From Chryseobacterium cheonjiense (GTDB lineage Bacteria > Bacteroidota > Bacteroidia > Flavobacteriales > Weeksellaceae): a stretch of DNA of 64,000 bases. The notes under the pieces were generated by a model. The model saw only the letters and a program-made list of their open reading frames with translations. It made no database searches and was not told the origin of the DNA. Every line of letters begins with the position of its first letter. Positions within the stretch are counted from its first letter, which is position 1. The translations under genes and the position numbers were made by a program. This document shows, piece after piece, positions 1 to 7,976 of this stretch. The stretch covers positions 2,168,502 through 2,232,501 of the forward strand of contig NZ_JABBGF010000001.1 in the NCBI RefSeq assembly GCF_012927265.1, given 5' to 3'.

Positions 1-244
1 CGATAAAAGATCCCTCTCTAGCCGAAGTCGGTTCTTTAGCGTAGGTATAAACGGTATAGGTAATCATATAAGATCCGTCTTTATATTCCTTGCGTAAGGA
101 ATATAATTTGCTGTCCGGATAGATAAGTATAGATCCCCTTATATCTAAAGTTTTTATTGCTACGGGGGTTCCGGCAAAGAATGTCTGGGTAAAACCATTG
201 GGATTTCCAAAAGTTCCAAATGCAATTAAATTAACACTGCTCAT
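1..244 (-). CDS. Unknown protein, 3' part cut by window edge
   Basis: Open reading frame that starts at ATG 244-242 and runs off the left edge with about 81 codons visible. Its start overlaps the stop of the upstream GTPase-like gene by one base (TAATG), which suggests translational coupling in one operon. The N-terminus begins MSSVNLIAFGTFGNPNGF and is followed by alternating hydrophobic and polar residues that look like beta strands. There is no signal peptide or membrane segment in the visible part. I do not recognise the family. From position it could be the GTPase-associated partner of the next gene, but that is inference only. Confidence 0.6.
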   Translation of the reverse strand, partial: MSSVNLIAFGTFGNPNGFTQTFFAGTPVAIKTLDIRGSILIYPDSKLYSLRKEYKDGSYMITYTVYTYAKEPTSAREGSFI

Positions 245-1206
245 TAATTTGTAAAACTGAATTTTATACGTTCCCAAAAAGTTCCTTCATAATTTAGCGG
301 ATAGCCTACAATGCTTTCATAAAGCCATTCTGATAATTTCTGTGCTCTTTCTAAGTTGAGTATGGTTACCTGGTTAGTCTCTTCGTTAAGCTCCCCTACC
401 GTATAAAATGTTTTTGCCAGCCCGTAGGTATCCATTGCTGTAGAAGTCATCGGCAGTCTTTCTTCAATAAAATTATCCAGTTCAATCGACGCTTCTACAT
501 TCGCTCTTCCGGATTTATCCCATTTCGAGATAACCAGAATAATGTTTACGGATTTTAATTTTTTCTCATACTTTTCAAGTTTATTTAGAAACGTATTGAT
601 TAATATATCATCTTTGTGTGCACTCTCATAGCTGGTTACAATAATAAATGTAAGAGGAAGATTAGCTGAAAGATAGGTTTCTATGCTGCTGTGATAGCTC
701 CCGCCACGCTTTATTTCATTGTGATTTTCTCCCGAGGTTTCCAGAAAAGTCAGATTAATGGGATTTACTTTTTTTGATTTATTATTAGGTTCAAAGATGA
801 GGTCCAGTCTGGTAACCTGATCTTTCACTGTTCCCGCAGGCAAGACCCCTTTACTAATATTTTCAAAGAAATCATAAAGGAGGCTTTCTGCTTCCGCTGT
901 ATTGGGGGTACCTATCTTTGGTCTTATAACCCCTGCTTTCGACCTCAGATAGTAAAGCATGGTTGCTAAAATAACGGATTTTCCGGAAGAAGCTGTTCCG
1001 AAAAAAAACACAAAATTGCTGTCTTTGTTTTTGATTTCCGAAACATTACCCTTCGCAATAGGAACAAAATGGTCATTTATAATTTCCTTATTATGATCTA
1101 AAGATAGAGGCTTTAGCGCTTCTTCATCTTCAAAAGTTAAAGGTTTAAGGACTTCCTGATCCTTATCAAAAGATAAGGGTTTCAAAGGTTCATTTTCCCA
1201 TTCCAT
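244..1206 (-). CDS. P-loop GTPase-like protein (DO-GTPase type candidate)
   Basis: A 320-residue soluble protein. It has a Walker A/G1 motif GTASSGKS at residues 70-77, a Walker B/G3-like strand ending LETSGE near 155-160, and a G4-like VISKWD at 225-230 (SKxD, the guanine-specificity position). This arrangement fits a TRAFAC-type GTPase, and the size and G3/G4 form resemble the double-GTPase (DO-GTPase) families described in bacterial conflict operons. That assignment is from memory of motifs, not a search. The N-terminus has three near-identical repeats LKPL(S/T)(F/L) at residues 8-13, 20-25 and 31-36. The gene lies 14 bp after the membrane-protein gene and overlaps the next gene by one base, so all three are probably co-transcribed. 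Confidence 0.6.
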   Translation of the reverse strand: MEWENEPLKPLSFDKDQEVLKPLTFEDEEALKPLSLDHNKEIINDHFVPIAKGNVSEIKNKDSNFVFFFGTASSGKSVILATMLYYLRSKAGVIRPKIGTPNTAEAESLLYDFFENISKGVLPAGTVKDQVTRLDLIFEPNNKSKKVNPINLTFLETSGENHNEIKRGGSYHSSIETYLSANLPLTFIIVTSYESAHKDDILINTFLNKLEKYEKKLKSVNIILVISKWDKSGRANVEASIELDNFIEERLPMTSTAMDTYGLAKTFYTVGELNEETNQVTILNLERAQKLSEWLYESIVGYPLNYEGTFWERIKFSFTN

Positions 1207-1220
1207 ATTTTATATTTCTA

Positions 1221-2255
1221 TTAGATTATTGTTTTTCCACTGCGTTTACTTGTAAAAATGCTTTCACTGCTGTTCCCCGCATTTCTGTTATTTTCTGCAG
1301 GCATCAAAAGAATGATAAACATAATACCGAAGTCTAACAATATGCAACCTGCTAAAACGACCAGCTGAAACATTCCGAAATTTTTGATGGCATGACTAAA
1401 AGCATATCCTATTTTTCCCACTTCCTGAGTTTCCGAGTGGGTTGGCTCAAACTTCAGTTTATCCTTCCCCAAAATAGATTCTGCTTTGGTGCCAAGGCGA
1501 TTATATTCAGTTAAAGATTTATCAATCTGTCCCTGGGCCATTAAGTTTATTACATCAGGATTCATTTGCAAGAGATTTTGAATTTCTTTATTCCATCGTA
1601 AAGAAGCGCTGTTAATATCACTCATTAAATTTTTCTCTTCAGGCGTAAGATTATAAACCATTTGTACAATCTGCTCTTCCATTCTGTCGGCAAGATCAGC
1701 ATATCCGTCAGGAGTTTCACTAATGGGCGTAAGGGGCGTTACTTTTTTGCCTATCATTTTTTCAATTCTTGCAATAATCTGTCTTGCTTCCGGTCCTATC
1801 CCTACATTTTTAGGATCACTGATCTGAATTTTCAACAGGTTCAGCTCACTGCGGATTGCCTGTCTTGTTTTAGCATCCGGAACAGAATAATTTAGTTTAG
1901 ATTCAACATCCGTTTCCAGAGCACTGAACTTTTCATTAACACTGCGTAGCTCAGTTGTATAAATATCGGTTCTCATAAACCTTGTATATAGTGCATTGAA
2001 ATTGGCAATGAAGCAAAATGAAGCGAAGAAAAAATAAATCCAGCCAAGCGAAGATGGCGGTTGCCCGTGGATCTTTGCCCGTCGTATCTGCCAAAGCAAA
2101 AAAAGCAAGATAAGAGAAAGTACCAGGGCAATGACGAAGGAGCTTCCTCCGAAAATCTGCTGTAAGCCGAGCCAGGTTTGGTAAAAGCTAACCCCGATAA
2201 GCATTACGGCTAAGATACCGAGAAAGAAATCGGTTGCAGTAATTTTTGTTTTCAT
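1221..2255 (-). CDS. Four-TM membrane protein of the GTPase operon, unknown function
   Basis: A 344-residue integral membrane protein. Hydrophobic segments lie at about residues 10-32, 39-57 and 72-92. A long charged region of about 200 residues, probably helical or coiled coil, follows, and a fourth hydrophobic segment lies at 295-318. The central region would form a single soluble domain between TM3 and TM4. No enzymatic motif is visible and I do not recognise the family. It is the first gene of the operon, with the GTPase-like gene 14 bp downstream, so it may be the membrane anchor or output component of that system. A pair of TACGG palindromes sits about 45-80 bp upstream of its start. 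Confidence 0.65.
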   Translation of the reverse strand: MKTKITATDFFLGILAVMLIGVSFYQTWLGLQQIFGGSSFVIALVLSLILLFLLWQIRRAKIHGQPPSSLGWIYFFFASFCFIANFNALYTRFMRTDIYTTELRSVNEKFSALETDVESKLNYSVPDAKTRQAIRSELNLLKIQISDPKNVGIGPEARQIIARIEKMIGKKVTPLTPISETPDGYADLADRMEEQIVQMVYNLTPEEKNLMSDINSASLRWNKEIQNLLQMNPDVINLMAQGQIDKSLTEYNRLGTKAESILGKDKLKFEPTHSETQEVGKIGYAFSHAIKNFGMFQLVVLAGCILLDFGIMFIILLMPAENNRNAGNSSESIFTSKRSGKTII

Positions 2256-2299
2256 AGTTAAAATGTTTATTTAAATCCTTATTTACATCTGCAATTTAT

Positions 2300-2334
2300 T
2301 ACGGTTTTACGTATAATTTTTACGGTTTTCCGTA
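2300..2334. promoter_or_regulatory. Paired TACGG palindromes, probable operator
   Basis: TACGGTTTTACGTA (2300-2313) and TACGGTTTTCCGTA (2321-2334) are repeated with a 21-bp period, close to two helical turns. The second copy is a perfect inverted repeat (TACGG-N4-CCGTA) and the first has one mismatch. They precede the membrane protein and GTPase operon. The form fits a dimeric regulator binding in tandem on one face of the DNA. Confidence 0.5.
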
Positions 2335-2356
2335 AAACAAAGAAACTTATAAATGA

Positions 2357-2391
2357 AAAATGCCCCCATTATCAAATGGAGGCATTTTTTA
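2357..2391 (-). terminator. Rho-independent terminator after purL
   Basis: The hairpin has arms TGCCCCCAT and ATGGAGGCA with a short loop, flanked by A and T tracts on both sides. It lies just after the purL stop and can act in either direction. Confidence 0.7.
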
Positions 2392-2405
2392 TATTGATTT
2401 TTCGT

Positions 2406-5400
2406 TTATTTGAAGTATTCCACTCCGTTTTTGAAGATGTTGTGGTAATTCGCTGTAGGAATATTTTTCATTAAACCTTCTGCAAAACGTTCAGGGTGAC
2501 CCATTCTCCCGAAAATTTTCCCGTCCGGACTTGTTATTCCTTCAATTCCGAATAATGAATTATTTGGATTAAACGGCATTCCGTGGGCAATATTTCCTTC
2601 AAGATCAAGGTATTGCGTTGCAATCTGTCCGTTTTCATACAGCTTCTGAATTTCTGCTTCCGAAGCCATAAAACGTCCCTCCCCGTGAGAAATAGGAATG
2701 GTAAATACCTGATCTTTCATACCTTTTAACCAAGGTGATTCGTCATTTGTTACTTTTACGTTCACCATCTGGGAAATATGTCTTCTGATGGCATTATGCG
2801 CCAACGTTGGCGAATTTTCATCTAAATCTTTTATTCTTCCATAAGGTAACAATCCTGATTTTACCAACGCCTGGAATCCGTTACAGATTCCGATGATCAT
2901 CCCGTCTCTGTCTAGCAATTCATGAACGGCATTTCTCATCTTTTCGTTTTTCAGAACGTTGACGATGAATTTTGCAGAACCATCCGGTTCGTCACCGGCA
3001 GAGAAACCTCCTGAGAATGCTAAAATCTGTGATGAAGCGATTTCTTTAACCCATGCATCAATACTTTCATCCAACAATTGGTGATTAATATTAATTAATG
3101 GCAGACTGCTTATCACAGCACCTTCTTTGGCAAAAGCATTTAATGTATCATATTCACAGTTTGTTCCCGGAAAGACCGGTGCAAAGACTTTTGGCTGAGC
3201 AATTCCGTGTTTTTTGATGATGATATTTCTTGGATTGACTGAATTTAATTTTTCATCCAGTTCAACCGTAATTTTTTCTTTTTCAATCGTTGGGAAAAGA
3301 TTTTCGAAGGTATTGGTGTTAGCAGCCAAAAGTTTGTCGATAGCTATTGATTGTTGGTTGATCGTTAAAGTTTCATCCGCAACTACTTTTCCGATCAGCT
3401 GAAGGTTTACAGAACTTAACTCTTCTTTAGATTCTATAATTAAGCTTCCGATATTTTTTGCCAATAAAACGTTTTCATCTACTGTAATTTCTGCTCCCAA
3501 TCTGTTCCCGAAGCTCATTTTCGCTAAGGCAACGGCAACTCCGCCTTCTTTCACCGTTTTTACAGAAACAATTTTTCCGACTTTAATATTTTCAAAAATA
3601 AGTTCATAGATTTCTTTTAAAGCATCATAATTCGGAAGTCCGTTTTCCTGCGGAATATGGTTGAAGAAATATATGTTATTACCTTCATTTTTAAATTCAG
3701 GAGAGATCACTGTTGATTTTTCTCCATTGGCACAGGCAAAGGAAATCAACGTTGGCGGAACATTCAGATCCTGATATGTTCCACTCATGGAATCTTTACC
3801 TCCAATTGCAGCAAGTCCGAAGTTAATCTGAGCATCATAAGCTCCCAAAAGAGAAGCCAACGGCTTGCCCCACTTTTCAGGGTTCTGACCTAATTTTTCA
3901 AAATATTCCTGGAAACTGAATCTGATATTTTTGTAATCGCCACCCATCGCTACGATTTTCGCAACACTTTCCACAACTGCATATGACGCTCCAAGCAATG
4001 AGTTTTGCTTTGAAATTTCAGCATCAAATCCCCAGCTTGCCAAAGAAACCGTTTCAATATCTTTGGCTCCGATGATTGGCAATGTCTGCACACTTCCTTC
4101 CATCAAAGTCTGCTGGTATTTTCCGCCTAAAGGCATCGCAACGGTTGTCGCTCCAATAGAGGAATCGAACATTTCCAGCAGCCCTTTTTGAGAGGCTACA
4201 TTTTTATCGCTTAATATTTTTAAGAAATTTTCTTCATTGAATACAGGAGTTTCTTCTTTTACTTCATTAAGGTGCGTAATTTTAACTTCCTGACTTTTTG
4301 AACAACCATTGGTATCTAAAAACGCTCTTGAAAGGTCAACGATTTTATTTCCTTTCCAGAACATCTGCATTCTTCCGGAATCGGTAACTTTTGCCACCTC
4401 AACGGCTACAATATTTTCTGCTTCACAGAATTTTATGAACTGTTCTTTATCTTTCGGATCTACAACAACTGCCATTCTTTCCTGAGATTCGGAAATAGCG
4501 AGTTCAGTGCCGTTCAGGCCTTCGTATTTTAAAGGTAAAACATCCAAATTAACTTCCAAAGAATCAGCAATTTCGCCGATGGCTACGGAAACTCCTCCGG
4601 CTCCGAAGTCATTTGATTTTTTAATCAGCCTTGTCACTTCAGGATTTCTGAATAATCTCTGGATTTTACGTTCTTCAACGGCATTTCCTTTCTGAACTTC
4701 AGAACTCATGGTGTGGATCGAAGTTTCGTCCTGCTCTTTAGAACTTCCGCTTGCACCGCCTACTCCGTCGCGGCCGGTTGCTCCTCCTAAAATAATGATT
4801 GAATCGCCGGCTTCAGGTTTTTCGCGTCTTACCCAATCCACAGGAACAGCTCCGGCAACGAAACCAACTTCCATTCTTTTTGCTTTGTAGCCTTCATCGT
4901 AAATTTCAGAAACCATTGTAGTCGCCAAACCAATTTGGTTACCGTAAGAAGAATATCCGTTTGCAGCCTGTTTTGTGATTGTTTTTTGAGGTAATTTACC
5001 CGGTAACGTCTGATCGACCGGCTCCAGCACATCTGCTGCCCCCGTTAATCTCATCGCCTGAAATACAAAAGAACGTCCTGACAAAGGATCTCTGATCGCA
5101 CCTCCAAGACAGGTCGATGCACCACCAAAAGGTTCAATTTCTGTCGGGTGGTTGTGGGTTTCGTTTTTAAATAATAGATACCACGGCTCTTTTTTACCGT
5201 CGTATTCCGCCTCAATCTGAATGGTACAGGCATTGATCTCATCGGATACCACCAGGTTCTCCAGATTGCCTGTTTTATGGAAATACCTTGCGCAAACCGT
5301 CGCTAAATCCATCAGGGAAATAGGTTTTAATTCGCGGCCCAGGAATTTTCTTTTTTCGATATAATCATTGAAAATAGTTTCCAATGTATGTTTAAACTGT

Positions 5401-6101
5401 CCTTCAAATTCAATATTCGACAGTTCTGTTTCAAAGGTGGTATGACGGCAGTGATCGCTCCAATAGGTATCCAGAACTTTAAGCTCGGTTTCGGTAGGAT
5501 TCCTGTTTTCCGACTTAAAATATTCCTGAATGAATTTAAGATCATCCAGTCCTAGTGCAAATCCGTGGTTGTTGTAGAAATCTTCCAGCTGCGCATCATC
5601 AAAAGTGATAAAATTTTCGTGGATGATTACTTTTGACGGTGCTTCTTCCGCAGGAATGTTTAAAATGGTTAAATCTTTTTCCTGAGATTCAACCTTATTG
5701 ATAAGAAGGTCTTTTATTTTAACCAAATCCGATTCTGAAATCCCTTCGAATTCTATTAATTTACCACTCCTTACTTTGGACTTTTCATTTTCAGTGAGTA
5801 ATGCAATACACTGTTGTGCAGAATCTGCACGCTGATCGTATTGTCCGGGCAAAAATTCCATGGCAAAATGAATGGACGATGCCGGATTTTCTTCATGCAG
5901 AATATCTGTAACCGGATCTACGAAGGTGCTGTTGACTACTTTTTCAAATTCTCCGTCATTCAGTCCGAAGATATCATACACATTATACACTTTTACCTGC
6001 TGTACCGTGGAAACCACTGCTTTTACTTCATCAAAAATTTTTGGACTTTCCACATCGAAAATTCCTCTTTTTTCTACGAAAATTCTTTTGTTTTGAGACA
6101 T
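2406..6101 (-). CDS. purL: Phosphoribosylformylglycinamidine synthase
   Basis: A 1231-residue large-type FGAM synthase, which converts FGAR, glutamine and ATP to FGAM in step four of purine synthesis. The linker motif DTYWSDHCRHTTF near residue 210, the two AIRS-like ATP-binding halves (for example KNETHNHPTEIEPFGGAST) and a C-terminal glutaminase domain are all present. The glutaminase nucleophile is the Cys of GICNGFQ near residue 1071, and a late GHPER carries the catalytic His. Length is somewhat below the roughly 1300 residues of the E. coli form, as is usual in Bacteroidota. It is monocistronic here, with a terminator after it and REP palindromes in its upstream region. purB lies 1.9 kb upstream on the same strand. 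Confidence 0.97.
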   Translation of the reverse strand: MSQNKRIFVEKRGIFDVESPKIFDEVKAVVSTVQQVKVYNVYDIFGLNDGEFEKVVNSTFVDPVTDILHEENPASSIHFAMEFLPGQYDQRADSAQQCIALLTENEKSKVRSGKLIEFEGISESDLVKIKDLLINKVESQEKDLTILNIPAEEAPSKVIIHENFITFDDAQLEDFYNNHGFALGLDDLKFIQEYFKSENRNPTETELKVLDTYWSDHCRHTTFETELSNIEFEGQFKHTLETIFNDYIEKRKFLGRELKPISLMDLATVCARYFHKTGNLENLVVSDEINACTIQIEAEYDGKKEPWYLLFKNETHNHPTEIEPFGGASTCLGGAIRDPLSGRSFVFQAMRLTGAADVLEPVDQTLPGKLPQKTITKQAANGYSSYGNQIGLATTMVSEIYDEGYKAKRMEVGFVAGAVPVDWVRREKPEAGDSIIILGGATGRDGVGGASGSSKEQDETSIHTMSSEVQKGNAVEERKIQRLFRNPEVTRLIKKSNDFGAGGVSVAIGEIADSLEVNLDVLPLKYEGLNGTELAISESQERMAVVVDPKDKEQFIKFCEAENIVAVEVAKVTDSGRMQMFWKGNKIVDLSRAFLDTNGCSKSQEVKITHLNEVKEETPVFNEENFLKILSDKNVASQKGLLEMFDSSIGATTVAMPLGGKYQQTLMEGSVQTLPIIGAKDIETVSLASWGFDAEISKQNSLLGASYAVVESVAKIVAMGGDYKNIRFSFQEYFEKLGQNPEKWGKPLASLLGAYDAQINFGLAAIGGKDSMSGTYQDLNVPPTLISFACANGEKSTVISPEFKNEGNNIYFFNHIPQENGLPNYDALKEIYELIFENIKVGKIVSVKTVKEGGVAVALAKMSFGNRLGAEITVDENVLLAKNIGSLIIESKEELSSVNLQLIGKVVADETLTINQQSIAIDKLLAANTNTFENLFPTIEKEKITVELDEKLNSVNPRNIIIKKHGIAQPKVFAPVFPGTNCEYDTLNAFAKEGAVISSLPLININHQLLDESIDAWVKEIASSQILAFSGGFSAGDEPDGSAKFIVNVLKNEKMRNAVHELLDRDGMIIGICNGFQALVKSGLLPYGRIKDLDENSPTLAHNAIRRHISQMVNVKVTNDESPWLKGMKDQVFTIPISHGEGRFMASEAEIQKLYENGQIATQYLDLEGNIAHGMPFNPNNSLFGIEGITSPDGKIFGRMGHPERFAEGLMKNIPTANYHNIFKNGVEYFK

Positions 6102-6171
6102 TAGATGTCAGATATTATATATTATTAGACTTATTTTTATTTTCAAATATTTGGCTGCATTGCCTTTTTAT

Positions 6172-6198
6172 TTTACAAAGATAGCATTCCTACGGAAT
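6172..6198. repeat. REP-like direct repeat, left copy
   Basis: A 27-bp segment containing CAAAGATAGCATTCCTACGG. It matches 25 of 27 bases of the segment at 6877-6903 on the other side of the RAYT transposase gene. It ends in the small palindrome CATTCCTACGGAATG. Confidence 0.7.
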
Positions 6199-6227
6199 GC
6201 GTGCATTATTTAATTTTATTACTACTA

Positions 6228-6300
6228 CTACACAGATTTCATTCCTACGGAATGATATAATTTTCTAATGTTGATTCCGTCAGGAATCATAGCTGTGTAG
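6228..6300. repeat. Bipartite REP/BIME-like element
   Basis: The outer arms CTACACAG (6228-6235) and CTGTGTAG (6293-6300) are a perfect inverted repeat. They enclose two small palindromes, CATTCCTACGGAATG (6240-6254) and GATTCCGTCAGGAATC (6273-6288). This paired-palindrome layout is that of a BIME, the usual substrate of RAYT transposases. It is adjacent to such a gene. Confidence 0.65.
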
Positions 6301-6321
6301 AAAGCCTGTTTGAATTAAAGC

Positions 6322-6338
6322 GCAGTCCGTAGGACTGC
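6322..6338. repeat. REP-like palindrome
   Basis: GCAGTCCGTAGGACTGC forms a perfect stem with a one-base centre. It shares the TCCGTAGGA core with the neighbouring palindromes, so it is probably the same REP family. Confidence 0.6.
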
Positions 6339-6385
6339 TATTCTCTTTTGATTGAAAATCACAGAACAATACTGCAATTACAAAA

Positions 6386-6859
6386 TTATTTTTCGCCATC
6401 ATAGAATTCAAATAAATATTCATTCTTAAATTCAATTTCAAAAACATTAAGCATTTCAGTATATTCTTCTCTGAAACTTTTTTTTGAATGATGTTTATCC
6501 TGGTTTAATACATAATTTATAACCTTATCTTTCTGACTTTTTGCATAAGAAAATGCTCCGTAACCTTCTTGCCAGGAAAATTTACCAAAACACAACTTTT
6601 TTTCATTAATAAAATTTGTTGATTCAATTTTAACCGTTTTAACTAATTCCGGAATTGTTATTTGTAAATTTTTATAGCTAAAGAAAACATGAAGATGATC
6701 AGGATTTGCATAAATCGCTAATACCTTTTGTTTCTTATTGTTAAATATTCCACAAATATATTTTTCAATTTCAACTCTGACTTCGGATTTGATTTTAATA
6801 TTTCTTCCTTTTGTAGCAAAAACAACCTGAATATAAATCTGTGTATAGGTATTCGGCAT
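6386..6859 (-). CDS. REP-associated IS200-like transposase (RAYT)
   Basis: A 157-residue single-strand transposase of the TnpA/Y1 superfamily. The HUH metal motif is visible as NPDHLHVFF (about residues 52-60). The candidate catalytic tyrosine lies in the downstream helix (EGYGAFSYAKSQKDKVINYV), and DKHHSKKSFREEY follows. No tnpB or accessory gene is present, which is typical of a domesticated RAYT. REP-like palindromes lie on both sides, at 6172-6338 and 6877-6903. RAYTs of this type are thought to move or maintain REP elements. Start at 6859 gives the usual MPNTYTQIYIQVVFATKGR N-terminus. Confidence 0.88.
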   Translation of the reverse strand: MPNTYTQIYIQVVFATKGRNIKIKSEVRVEIEKYICGIFNNKKQKVLAIYANPDHLHVFFSYKNLQITIPELVKTVKIESTNFINEKKLCFGKFSWQEGYGAFSYAKSQKDKVINYVLNQDKHHSKKSFREEYTEMLNVFEIEFKNEYLFEFYDGEK

Positions 6860-6876
6860 ATTCTATTTTCATCATT

Positions 6877-6903
6877 TTTGCAAAGATAGCATTCCTACTG
6901 AAT
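6877..6903. repeat. REP-like direct repeat, right copy
   Basis: Matches the 27-bp segment at 6172-6198 except for two bases. It lies between the RAYT start and the end of the WG-repeat gene. The palindrome is degraded here (CCTACTGAAT). Confidence 0.65.
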
Positions 6904-6920
6904 AAACATTTTCAACATTT

Positions 6921-7880
6921 TCATTTACTCAGTTTATTCGGGTTATCCGGATGTTCTTCTTGAAATTTCTCCGCATTTTTTCTTTCTTCCTTTAGCCATT
7001 TTTCAAAAGGAATTCTTTCATCGTCATATTCCAGTTCGAGAACTGTTTTGCCGTCTTCTGAAACCAGGAATTTATAACCGGATAATCCGGCTTGTGCTTT
7101 TCGGTAATCATAAGCATTTACCTGATAAAACGGGAAGTTTTCCTTTGGCCGTTCTACGATTTCAAAGAATAATTTCTTCTCATCTTCTGACAGCTTATTG
7201 TAATGGTTGACATAATATATCCCGGAAATATTCCTGTTTTGTTTTTCAAAAAACCGGAGAATATTTTTTTCTTTTTCATTATACGAAAAAGGGTATGGAT
7301 AGTGTTTACCGTTAATTTCGATGGTATTTCCTGATTTTGCAACAGGTTGAACAATCTCTCCTTTGAAATTTATCACGCCCCAGGTCCCGCCAACGATTGC
7401 TTTATGTTCTTCTTCCGTTTTCTCCCAGTCGCAGCCATTGCAATAGGCAGCATATCCGTAATTAAATGGTGATGCGAAATCGTATTTCGGTCTGATAACT
7501 ACGGTTCCGTTTCTGTCTGTAAAGCCAACTTTCCCGTTTTTAACGAATCTTCTCATCCCTTCTGAGAAATAATCTGCTCCGTTATCATAAAAGAAAGGTC
7601 TGTACAAAAAATTTCCTTTTCTATCGTAGACATACCCCCATGCATTTTTTTCCGGGACTTCATTTGCTTTCGGTCCGTCAAAATAAATAGTCTCTCCTTT
7701 TACCAAATCTCCGTCTTTTAAGTATGAAAAAATCTTAAACTGTGCCGGGATGATGATTTTACCATCCTGTTTTTTTACCCCAACCAAAGAGTCCTTGGAT
7801 TTAAAGTATCTGAGAATCTCTTTGTCTTGTGATAAAGCAAAGAATGGCATTAATGATAGTAAGAAAAGTATTTTTTTCAT
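6921..7880 (-). CDS. Secreted WG-repeat-containing protein
   Basis: A 319-residue protein with a signal peptide ending in LSQ (residues 1-18). At least three WG-type repeats (about 25-35 residues each) follow, recognisable from GVKKQDGKIIIPAQF, WGYVYDRKGNFLYRPFFYD, KVGFTDRNGTVVIRPKYD and WGVINFKGEIVQPV. WG repeats are thought to form beta-propeller-like binding scaffolds, and no enzymatic role is known. The last 100 residues lack repeats and end in a charged tail. The gene stands alone between the RAYT and purB genes. Its ligand cannot be told from sequence. Confidence 0.8.
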   Translation of the reverse strand: MKKILFLLSLMPFFALSQDKEILRYFKSKDSLVGVKKQDGKIIIPAQFKIFSYLKDGDLVKGETIYFDGPKANEVPEKNAWGYVYDRKGNFLYRPFFYDNGADYFSEGMRRFVKNGKVGFTDRNGTVVIRPKYDFASPFNYGYAAYCNGCDWEKTEEEHKAIVGGTWGVINFKGEIVQPVAKSGNTIEINGKHYPYPFSYNEKEKNILRFFEKQNRNISGIYYVNHYNKLSEDEKKLFFEIVERPKENFPFYQVNAYDYRKAQAGLSGYKFLVSEDGKTVLELEYDDERIPFEKWLKEERKNAEKFQEEHPDNPNKLSK

Positions 7881-7948
7881 AGGGAAATAAACTTTTACAT
7901 TTTATGAGCGGCTTTAGATCTGACCAGTTAAAGCAATGATCAAATAAA

Positions 7949-7973
7949 ATATGCAGCCCAAAAGACTGCATAT
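7949..7973 (-). terminator. Terminator after purB
   Basis: Arms ATATGCAG and CTGCATAT form a hairpin with a 9-base loop. On the minus strand it is followed by a T-rich stretch, just downstream of the purB stop. Confidence 0.6.
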
Positions 7974-7976
7974 CGT

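Noticed and set aside
6102-6385. Hidden coding gene between purL and the RAYT gene
   Set aside because: The stretch is filled with palindromes and has no frame of useful length with a start.
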